Part shown: piece after piece, positions 24,608 to 30,789 of the stretch
Layout of the letters: every line of letters starts with the position of its first letter
How positions within the stretch are numbered: the stretch's first letter is position 1
Assembly: GCA_902782885.1 (NCBI GenBank)
Contig: CACZOW010000065.1
Location: 1 to 30,789 of the forward strand
Reading direction: 5' to 3'
Source: an uncultured Ruminococcus sp.
GTDB taxonomy: Bacteria > Bacillota > Clostridia > UBA1212 > UBA1255
Length of the DNA stretch: 30,789 bases
Position numbers and translations under genes: made by a program
The notes under the pieces: generated by a model
Told to the model about the DNA's origin: nothing
The model's database searches: none
What the model saw: only the letters and a program-made list of their open reading frames with translations

Positions 24608-24637
24608 ATTATAAACTATTTATTATTTTTGTGTCAA
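24608..24637 (-). promoter_or_regulatory. strong promoter of mgtE
   Basis: On the minus strand a perfect TTGACA (24637-24632) and a perfect TATAAT (24613-24608) are separated by 18 bp. Transcription would start near 24600, about 250 nt before the mgtE start codon. Confidence 0.85.
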
Positions 24638-24662
24638 CCCCCTGTTTTTGACGGCGCGCGTA

Positions 24663-24671
24663 TGGTATACT
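24663..24671 (+). promoter_or_regulatory. extended -10 promoter candidate of the exporter/DUF1854 operon
   Basis: TGGTATACT carries the TGn extension and TATACT -10 box. A TTGACG at 24648 is only 12 bp upstream, too close for a -35. The start would be near 24678, about 38 nt before the exporter ATG. It lies back to back with the mgtE promoter. Confidence 0.5.
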
Positions 24672-24715
24672 ATCTTTTGACCGGCGCGGATAAGGCCCAC
24701 GGCAGAGCGGAACGT

Positions 24716-27004
24716 ATGATCGAGATTTCCAAATTCAGAGCAGAAGCGAAAACAGCACTCATTAAGCACGGTATAAGACCGGAGGATATTGTCATCTTTG
24801 CCGAGACAGATCTTTCGATGGAACTTGACCATGCCGCGGTCTATATCGTCCTCACCGAGGAGCGGCTCCATATTATCGAAGGCCAGCTCATGATCTCCGG
24901 CAGACCCGGTAAAATGCGCAGAAGCGCCGCGGTCGCCCGTACGTTCATCGAGACCGATTCCCGGGAATACGAACGGGACAAGATAAAAGCTCCCGCGGTG
25001 GAGGAACTGATCTCCGCCGGGTATCTGACCGCGGAAGTGGACGGCAATACCCTCCGACTGGCGGCCATGACCCGTACGGCAATGCGCGACGTGCGGCTTT
25101 TCGTGAAGTACGCGGGCAAGTATCTTTCCGACGGCAGCACCGAGACGGATTCTGATGATTTTAAGGACGAAAGATTCTGCCCTAAATGCGGCCGCCGCTA
25201 CCCGGATCCGAACCGTAAGATCTGTCCCGGCTGCATGGAAAAAGCCGGCATTTACAAACGGCTGCTGGCGTTTTCAAAGAAGTACAGATGGCAGATGCTG
25301 GCGGTGCTGCTCTCGATTACCGCATTGTCGGCGCTGGGCGTGATCGCGCCGTACGTGTCCACGTCGTTCTTTTATGACAAGGTATTGACCCCCGGGAGCG
25401 GGTGGTTCGGCCACATTTCCTTCGTGCTGATACTGATCGTCGGGCTGCGCCTGATGAGCGCGCTCGTAAGTTCGCTCACGGGAGTTATTTCCGCCCGCGT
25501 TTCCGCGTTCGTGACGTATGACCTGAAACGGACGATCTTCACCGCCATCGAACGGCTCTCGCTGTCGTTTTTCACGGCGCGCCAGACCGGCGGACTGATG
25601 AATCAGATCAACAACGACGCCAACACGATATACTGGTTCTTCTGTTCGGGCGTGCCGGAGTTTTTAAAAAATGCCGTGCAGCTTATTGCGGTCTTCGTGA
25701 TAATGTTTATCATGAATCCGGCGCTGGCGGGCTTTTCCGCGGTGATATTGCCGCTGTTCGCGTACACGGTTTGGCGGATCAACCGGCTCATGATGACGCT
25801 CCATCAGCGGAGATACGCCAGTTCTCGGTCAATGAACAGCGCGCTCTCCGACGCCCTCTCGGGATTCCGGGTCGTCAAGACCTTTGCCCGTGAAAAAGAG
25901 GAGACAGCACGCTTTGACAAACGTTCCCGCCGGCTTGCCTACGACGGCCGCAACGTGACGATCTTCAACAACACGGCGTTTCCTTTTGCATCGTTTATTA
26001 TGTACCTGTCGAACATCATCGTGTGGGCGATCGGCGGCTGGATGGTGATCTCCGGATACGGCGGCATGACGTACGGAAAACTGATGGCGTTCATCGCTTA
26101 TGTGGGCCTGATGAACCAGCCGATGTTCATGTTCGTGGATATGATATACTGGTTCTCCGACTGCACGAACGCGGCGGGCCGGCTGTTCGAGATCGCCGAT
26201 GCCGAACCGGACGTAACCGAACCGGAGCAGCCGGTCATTCTGGGAGAGATGCGGGGCCGGGTCGAGTTTCGCGACGTAGAGTTTTCGTATGACAAAGCGC
26301 GGAAGGTGATCGACGGCGTTTCGTTTACCGTGGAGCCCGGCGAGACGCTGGGACTGGTGGGCCATTCCGGCGCGGGCAAAAGTACGCTGGCCAATCTGCT
26401 GATGCGGCTCTACGATGTGAACGCGGGCGAGATACTGATCGACGGGGTCAATATCAAGGATCTGTCTTTTGCCGAACTGCGGGCGGGCGTGGGCATCGTT
26501 TCCCAGGAAACATATCTGTTCGTCGGCACCATTGCGGACAATATCCGCTACGCGCGGCCCGAAGCCTCTTTCGAGGAGGTATTGACCGCCGCGCGGATCT
26601 CCGGCGCGCACGATTTCATCGTTAAACTGCCGGACGGATATGACACGAAGATCGGGTTCGGGTACAAGGATCTGTCCGGCGGCGAACGCCAGCGGCTGTC
26701 CATTGCCCGCGCGGTGCTGCTGAACCCCAGGATACTTATCCTGGACGAGGCCACGGCGGCAATGGATACCCAGACCGAGCGCCGCATCCAGGATGCGCTC
26801 ACGCTGCTCTCCAAAGGCCGCACCACCATAATGATCGCACACAGATTGTCCACGTTAAGGGACGCGGGCAAGCTCGTTGTCATCGAGAACGGAAAAGTAC
26901 AGGAGACCGGCACCCACAACGAACTGCTGGTCAAAAAGGGAACATACAGCAAACTGTACACGCTCCAGCTGGAAGCGCTCAAAAACATAGGAGTGGAAGA
27001 ATAA
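24716..27004 (+). CDS. ABC exporter half-transporter A with N-terminal PH-like region and zinc ribbon
   Basis: A 762-residue half-transporter. Residues 1-140 are a beta-rich region that I read as PH-like (AAVYIVLTEERLHIIEG, 40-56). A zinc ribbon CPKCGRRY...CPGC follows (C155, C158, C170, C173). The six-helix exporter TMD spans about 190-480. The ATPase domain has Walker A GHSGAGKS (549-556), Q597, LSGGERQR (653-660), Walker B LILDE (E678) and H709, all intact. I chose ATG 24716; earlier in-frame starts (24449, 24662) would run through the antisense of the mgtE leader and the promoter. Its ribosome binding site (AGAGCGG) is weak. DUF1854 starts 1 bp after its stop, and a paralogous exporter follows. 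The substrate is unknown. Confidence 0.9.
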   Translation: MIEISKFRAEAKTALIKHGIRPEDIVIFAETDLSMELDHAAVYIVLTEERLHIIEGQLMISGRPGKMRRSAAVARTFIETDSREYERDKIKAPAVEELISAGYLTAEVDGNTLRLAAMTRTAMRDVRLFVKYAGKYLSDGSTETDSDDFKDERFCPKCGRRYPDPNRKICPGCMEKAGIYKRLLAFSKKYRWQMLAVLLSITALSALGVIAPYVSTSFFYDKVLTPGSGWFGHISFVLILIVGLRLMSALVSSLTGVISARVSAFVTYDLKRTIFTAIERLSLSFFTARQTGGLMNQINNDANTIYWFFCSGVPEFLKNAVQLIAVFVIMFIMNPALAGFSAVILPLFAYTVWRINRLMMTLHQRRYASSRSMNSALSDALSGFRVVKTFAREKEETARFDKRSRRLAYDGRNVTIFNNTAFPFASFIMYLSNIIVWAIGGWMVISGYGGMTYGKLMAFIAYVGLMNQPMFMFVDMIYWFSDCTNAAGRLFEIADAEPDVTEPEQPVILGEMRGRVEFRDVEFSYDKARKVIDGVSFTVEPGETLGLVGHSGAGKSTLANLLMRLYDVNAGEILIDGVNIKDLSFAELRAGVGIVSQETYLFVGTIADNIRYARPEASFEEVLTAARISGAHDFIVKLPDGYDTKIGFGYKDLSGGERQRLSIARAVLLNPRILILDEATAAMDTQTERRIQDALTLLSKGRTTIMIAHRLSTLRDAGKLVVIENGKVQETGTHNELLVKKGTYSKLYTLQLEALKNIGVEE

Positions 27005-27005
27005 T

Positions 27006-27560
27006 ATGGACAATGCTCTCTCCGACGTAGTAAAGCTCGAATATCTGGATCCCGAAAAAGCGGAATTTATGCTGAAGAACGGCTATATCGCGCTGAAACT
27101 CGAGCGGCCGGAAAACGATCCCGCCGGGGAGGAAAACGATCCCGAAGGGACGGAAAGCGAATACGACCGCGTGTTCCTGCACCGCTGTTTTCCCAACGAG
27201 TTTACGGAAGAATATATTTCGGTGCTGGACCGGGACGGAAATGAGCTCGGCGTGATCCGGAGCATCGGCGATTTTCCGGAAGCGGCGCGGGAGATCCTCA
27301 GGGGCGAGCTCAGGCGTAAATATCACATTTTCACCATCAATGCGGTGCTCTCGATCAATGAAAAATACGGTTACTCGTACTGGAAGATCAGGGACAGCGA
27401 GGGCGAGCGGGACTTTACCGTGCGGGATACGTACCGCAGCATCAACCGGATAGGCACCGACCGGGTGACGGTGACGGACGTCGACGGCAACCGTTTCGAG
27501 ATACCGTCGCTGGCGGCGCTTGACCGCAGAAGCAGAAGAAAAATAGAGATGTATCTGTAA
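27006..27560 (+). CDS. DUF1854 family protein between two ABC exporter genes
   Basis: A 184-residue soluble protein, recognised as DUF1854 from RCFPNEFTEEYISVLDRDGN (60-79), LRRKYHIFTINAVLSINEKY (102-121), SYWKIRDSEGERDFTVRD (124-141) and VDGNRFEIPSLAALDRRSRR (159-178). Residues 35-50 contain a short acidic repeat (ENDPAGE, ENDPEGT) that looks like a lineage-specific insertion. DUF1854 genes are known beside paired ABC transporters; in proteobacteria I recall such sets being annotated as cyanophycin-associated, but no cyanophycin gene is present here. It is 1 bp from exporter A and 21 bp or more from exporter B, so it most likely serves the transporter heterodimer. Its function is unknown. 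Confidence 0.85.
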   Translation: MDNALSDVVKLEYLDPEKAEFMLKNGYIALKLERPENDPAGEENDPEGTESEYDRVFLHRCFPNEFTEEYISVLDRDGNELGVIRSIGDFPEAAREILRGELRRKYHIFTINAVLSINEKYGYSYWKIRDSEGERDFTVRDTYRSINRIGTDRVTVTDVDGNRFEIPSLAALDRRSRRKIEMYL

Positions 27561-27596
27561 TTATCCGCAGTCGGGTATTCAGTGTCGAAAGGCGAT

Positions 27597-29903
27597 ATGG
27601 GCAGATTCGAACGCGTACTTAAACGCATATTGAAAAAAGAGAAGCGAAAGACTCCGGCGGAGATACGGCGGACATTGTTTGCTTCGCTGCCTCACGACGG
27701 ACTGGAAGGAACGCCAATCACGGCATTTGCGTATAATGTTGACAACGATGGGCGCCGCATCGACGGCGCGGTGCTGATAACCGACAAAGCGCTTTCGGTC
27801 TACGCTGATAAAAAAGAGATCGCCCGCTATGTGATCGGCCGGTGTGAAAAGTTTGAATACCGGGCGCTGGTGGGTGCCTGCGAGATCTCCGTGACCGACG
27901 AAGGCGGCGAACATATCATTTGCCGCGGCGACAGTTCGAAATGTGAGTTGTTTGCCAAGAACACCCGCAGGCTTGAGCGGCTCAGGGAGACCGGCGAATA
28001 CTCCGATGACGAGACACTGGAAGTGTACCGTGTCTGCCCGAAATGCGGCCGCAAGCTGCCCCGCGGCATGCAGAGCTGTCTGCATTGCGCGGATAAAAGA
28101 TCCATGTTCAAACGGCTCTTGGAGATCGCAAAACCGTACCGCTGGTATATTTTCGTATCCGCGCTGCTGTTTTTTGTCAGCTTCGCGCTGCAGCTGCTGG
28201 GACCGTATGTCAACAAACTGCTGGTGGACGGTTATATTGACAGCAGCGAGGCCAAAGCGCAGGCGGCCGCGGGCGGCGCGGCGTCGGGCATCGTCATGCG
28301 GGGCTTTCTGCTGACGATCCTTCTGATGCTGGGACTTAGGGTAGCTACATATATTATCACCGCACTGCGCAACCTCTCCGTGATGCAGGCCGGCACCGGA
28401 TTTATTATCGACCTGCGCAGGAAAGTGTTTGAGAAGATACAGGAATTGTCCGTACGCACGGTATCGAAGCGCACGTCCGGCGAGCTTATGCGCCGCGTGA
28501 CCGGCGATACTTCACATCTTGAGAATTTCATTGTCGGACAGCTTCCCAACATTATAGAGCAGACTGTGCTGCTGGTCTCCATCACGGTGATACTGATCGT
28601 GTACGACCCGCGTCTGGCGCTGCTGATACTGCTGCCGATGCCGGTGTGCCTGGTGGGCTGGCGGCTGCTCCGGCGCTTTTTCCATCGGATGTACGGCAAG
28701 CAGTGGGAGGCGGAATCCCGCACCGGAACCGTGCTGTACGACATCTTTTCGGGCATCCGCGTCGTCAAGGCGTACCGGACCGAGAAGAAGGAGTTTGACC
28801 GGTATGACAAAGCGGCGTATGAGGAAAAGCAGATCGCGGTCAAAAATGAGACCGTGTTCAATATGATCGATCCGCTGTTCGGGTTTATTTTGAATCTTGG
28901 CGCGATGTTTCTGCTCTACTATACCGGTACCCGCATCCTGAGCGGCTTCATGTCGCTGGGCGATGCGGCAATGCTTTCGTCCTATGTTTCGCTGCTGTAC
29001 GGCCATATCGGCTGGGTGGCCAATCTGCCCCGCATCATCACCCGGGCGTTTACGTCAATGGTGAAAGTGTTTGACGTTATTGACGAGAAGGCGGACGTTG
29101 CCGACGCGGCGGAGGCGGTGGACGCGGAAATACGCGGTGATATTGACATCGAAGACCTGACGTTCGGTTACGAAGAGGGGACCGACGTGCTGAAAAAAGT
29201 AAACCTCCACATTCCCGCGGGCAAGATGGTCGGCATCGTGGGCAGATCCGGCGCCGGTAAATCGACGCTGATCAATCTGATAATGCGCCTGTACGATCCG
29301 GACAGCGGGCGGATACTTATTGACGGGAGAGATATTAAAAATATCTCGCAGAATTCTCTGCGTTCCCAGATTGGCGCGGTGCTGCAGGAGACATTTTTGT
29401 TCAAGGGCACGGTGTACGACAACATTGCCTACGCGCTTCCGGGTTGTTCCCGGGATCTCGTGCTGTCCGCGGCCAAAGCGGCGGGCGCCCATGATTTTAT
29501 AATTAAACTGCCGGACGGTTATGATACGGTGATAGGCGAGAACGGCCACACGCTTTCGGGCGGGGAACGGCAGCGAGTATCCATCGCCCGCGCGCTGCTG
29601 CGCGATCCGCGAATCCTTATTCTGGATGAGGCCACCGCGTCCCTTGATACCGAGACCGAAAAAAATATTCAGGATACGCTGGCAAAACTGATCAGAGACC
29701 GTACGACTATAGCTATCGCGCATCGGTTGTCAACGCTTCGGAACGCGGATTTTCTGGTGGTGCTGGATAAGGGTACGGTGGCTGAAGTAGGCACGCATGA
29801 ACAGCTTATGCGCAATAAAGGCATCTATTACGGGCTGGTAATGGCGCAGCGGCAGATGTCCAGCCGTTCGGGCAGGCAAAACGAAGGCGGGTCCGCCAGG
29901 TAA
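27597..29903 (+). CDS. ABC exporter half-transporter B with N-terminal PH-like region and zinc ribbon
   Basis: A 768-residue half-transporter with the same layout as exporter A. Residues 40-130 look PH-like (GAVLITDKALSVYADKKEI, 57-75). The zinc ribbon is CPKCGRKL...CLHC (C147, C150, C161, C164). The TMD spans about 182-490 with a longer first loop rich in Ala and Gly (215-232). The ATPase domain has Walker A GRSGAGKS (549-556), Q597, LSGGERQR (653-660), Walker B LILDE (E678) and H709. These motifs have the same residue numbers as in exporter A. Both active sites look intact, so a heterodimer would have two working sites. The ATG at 27597 is preferred because AAAGG lies just upstream; a GTG at 27582 is an alternative. 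No terminator directly follows. Confidence 0.9.
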   Translation: MGRFERVLKRILKKEKRKTPAEIRRTLFASLPHDGLEGTPITAFAYNVDNDGRRIDGAVLITDKALSVYADKKEIARYVIGRCEKFEYRALVGACEISVTDEGGEHIICRGDSSKCELFAKNTRRLERLRETGEYSDDETLEVYRVCPKCGRKLPRGMQSCLHCADKRSMFKRLLEIAKPYRWYIFVSALLFFVSFALQLLGPYVNKLLVDGYIDSSEAKAQAAAGGAASGIVMRGFLLTILLMLGLRVATYIITALRNLSVMQAGTGFIIDLRRKVFEKIQELSVRTVSKRTSGELMRRVTGDTSHLENFIVGQLPNIIEQTVLLVSITVILIVYDPRLALLILLPMPVCLVGWRLLRRFFHRMYGKQWEAESRTGTVLYDIFSGIRVVKAYRTEKKEFDRYDKAAYEEKQIAVKNETVFNMIDPLFGFILNLGAMFLLYYTGTRILSGFMSLGDAAMLSSYVSLLYGHIGWVANLPRIITRAFTSMVKVFDVIDEKADVADAAEAVDAEIRGDIDIEDLTFGYEEGTDVLKKVNLHIPAGKMVGIVGRSGAGKSTLINLIMRLYDPDSGRILIDGRDIKNISQNSLRSQIGAVLQETFLFKGTVYDNIAYALPGCSRDLVLSAAKAAGAHDFIIKLPDGYDTVIGENGHTLSGGERQRVSIARALLRDPRILILDEATASLDTETEKNIQDTLAKLIRDRTTIAIAHRLSTLRNADFLVVLDKGTVAEVGTHEQLMRNKGIYYGLVMAQRQMSSRSGRQNEGGSAR

Positions 29904-29917
29904 ACTGACTGTAGAGC

Positions 29918-29955
29918 CGGGAAATATCGGGAAATACCGGGAAATCGGGAAATAT
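29918..29955. repeat. 10-bp phased repeat CGGGAAATAT upstream of the peptidase promoter
   Basis: CGGGAAATAT (29918-29927), CGGGAAATAC (29928-29937), CGGGAAAT (29938-29945) and CGGGAAATAT (29946-29955) are consecutive. A-tracts recur every 10, 10 and 8 bp, so the DNA is probably curved. The block ends one base before the candidate -35 box. Confidence 0.6.
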
Positions 29956-29956
29956 A

Positions 29957-29985
29957 TTGTACGGCGTTAACGTGACCTGTATAAT
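29957..29985 (+). promoter_or_regulatory. candidate promoter of the A24 peptidase gene
   Basis: A perfect TATAAT (29980-29985) has a weak TTGTAC (29957-29962) 17 bp upstream. The inverted repeat at 29986-30016 begins immediately after the -10 box. Confidence 0.5.
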
Positions 29986-30016
29986 CCCGGTCGGACGAAA
30001 AGAGATTCCGACCGGG
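29986..30016 (+). promoter_or_regulatory. perfect 9-bp inverted repeat between -10 box and ribosome binding site
   Basis: CCCGGTCGG (29986-29994) and CCGACCGGG (30008-30016) are perfect complements with a 13-nt loop. The right arm runs into the ribosome binding site GGAGG (30015-30019), and TTTTT follows at 30020-30024. It may terminate readthrough from the exporter operon, act as an operator at the start site, or mask the ribosome binding site. Confidence 0.55.
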
Positions 30017-30024
30017 AGGTTTTT

Positions 30025-30507
30025 ATGGTCATTAAAGTTGTGTATTATGTATTACTTACGGCGCTGCTCTCCGCGGCGGCGGCGACGGATATACGTAAAA
30101 GAACGATCCCGAATATGATCCCGCTGCTGATCCTGGCGGCGGGCGCGGCGCGGGTCGCCGCGGGGATCATAAACGGTGAGAATACTGCGCGGACAATGTT
30201 GTCGGCTGCCGGCGGCGCATTCATTGGCGCCGCACTTATGATCCTGCCGGCGCTGAAAAGCAAGTTGGGCGGCGGTGACGTGAAATTGTCCGGCGCGGCG
30301 GGCCTGGGGATCGGTTTTCCGTATATATTGCATTTTTTGCTGATCTCATTGACGCTGGCCGCGCTTTACGGCATCTTGCGCGTGATAAAGGCGCGCAGAA
30401 CCGGTAAGGCGGGCAATGCGTCGGAGACAACGCTGCCCCTGGCGCCTTTCATGCTGTGCGGCGCCGTGTGCATGCTGGTAAATTGCGCAATTCGGCTGTT
30501 TCTCTGA
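30025..30507 (+). CDS. A24 family prepilin peptidase, peptidase domain only
   Basis: A 160-residue integral membrane aspartic peptidase of the type IV prepilin peptidase family (TadV/CpaA-like size). Catalytic aspartates are D22 in TDIRKRTIPN (21-30) and D85 in GGGD (82-85). Hydrophobic segments lie at about 5-20, 31-50, 58-75, 92-118 and 138-158. It lacks the N-terminal methyltransferase domain of PilD-type enzymes. GGAGG at 30015-30019 sets the ATG. It would cleave leader peptides of pilin-like proteins, but no pilin, ATPase or Tad gene is visible in the window. It stands alone behind its own promoter. Confidence 0.9.
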   Translation: MVIKVVYYVLLTALLSAAAATDIRKRTIPNMIPLLILAAGAARVAAGIINGENTARTMLSAAGGAFIGAALMILPALKSKLGGGDVKLSGAAGLGIGFPYILHFLLISLTLAALYGILRVIKARRTGKAGNASETTLPLAPFMLCGAVCMLVNCAIRLFL

Positions 30508-30718
30508 TCGTATATAAAATAAGCGCTCGTTCGACCGCATTCTCGCTCGTTTTTACACGGCAATTTTCGATTTTCTTAACAAAAAACGCAATATCTGTTT
30601 TTTTGTGCCATTTCATGCTCATTTTTCAACTCGCGGAAGACATGCACGAGATCAATTATGGTCAATTTCCTCATTTTGAACCACTTTTCCGGCCTTGGGG
30701 CACCTTTCTCGCACTTCA
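30508..30718. other. AT-rich non-coding region, nothing firmly recognised
   Basis: Low-GC DNA with runs of T and A, including the direct repeat GCTCGTT soon after the peptidase gene. Reading frames on both strands are short and lack ribosome binding sites. I see no clear terminator, RNA or gene. Confidence 0.4.
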
Positions 30719-30770
30719 GAGGCGCTTCGGGAAGCTTAAGAGGCGCTTCAGAGAGCATCAGAGGCGCTTC
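30719..30770. repeat. 21-bp tandem repeat at the right edge
   Basis: GAGGCGCTTC occurs at 30719, 30740 and 30761, an exact 21-bp period with partly conserved spacers (AGAG / AAGC). On the minus strand an open frame reads SEAPLML, SEAPLKL, PEAPLKC as seven-residue repeats and then continues to a stop at 30576, but it has no ribosome binding site and a stop at 30780-30782 just upstream. Confidence 0.6.
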
Positions 30771-30789
30771 AGATAGATTTCAATGGACT

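Noticed and set aside
24449..24715. Upstream in-frame extension of exporter A
   Set aside because: It would encode the antisense of the mgtE leader and cover the divergent promoters; the family-like sequence starts at the ATG at 24716.

Overview
The window reads as chromosomal DNA of a fermentative anaerobe of the class Clostridia (Bacillota), moderately GC-rich, with strong AGGAGG-type ribosome binding sites. The signs are an NAD-linked trimeric [FeFe] hydrogenase operon, pta-ackA for acetate and ATP formation, rpmF with a zinc-ribbon L32, and the chain DUF512 radical-SAM protein / der / plsY. I see no rRNA, tRNA, CRISPR array, transposase or phage gene. Almost every gene is on the + strand; mgtE is the one clear exception.

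Layout. (1) 1-381: non-coding, with a GC-rich degenerate tandem repeat, an 11-bp-period direct repeat and a near-consensus promoter. (2) 382-5364: five-gene hydrogenase operon (HydC-like, kinase-like ATPase, small thioredoxin-fold ferredoxin, HydB, HydA), closed by a terminator at 5418-5445. (3) 5480-7246: exported, C-terminally anchored metallophosphatase; 7326-7955: flavin reductase-like protein. (4) 7974-15790: tightly spaced cell-envelope operon with a lipoprotein adaptor, a 10-TM FtsX-type permease, two different ABC ATPases, a cyclophilin-like lipoprotein and a CotH-like lipoprotein. The last two lack key active-site residues of their families. (5) 15921-18143: pta-ackA. (6) 18268-22828: rpmF and the coupled chain DUF512 / der / plsY / aroF from a consensus promoter, ending at a bidirectional terminator. 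(7) 22947-24350 (minus): mgtE, with a strong minus-strand promoter and a leader of about 250 nt that folds into a multi-stem structure I cannot assign to a known riboswitch. (8) 24716-29903: two ABC exporter half-transporters of the same unusual layout (N-terminal PH-like region, zinc ribbon, TMD, NBD) flanking a DUF1854 gene. (9) 30025-30507: short A24 prepilin peptidase. (10) 30508-30789: AT-rich non-coding end with a 21-bp tandem repeat.

How it fits together. The hydrogenase would reoxidise NADH and reduced ferredoxin to H2 while pta-ackA converts acetyl-CoA to acetate with ATP gain, a standard fermentative pairing. The rest is housekeeping (translation, ribosome assembly, phospholipid and aromatic biosynthesis, Mg2+ uptake) plus two poorly understood transport modules. 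The most promising undescribed items are the mgtE leader RNA, the twin-ATPase FtsX operon with degenerate lipoproteins, and the DUF1854-linked exporter pair.
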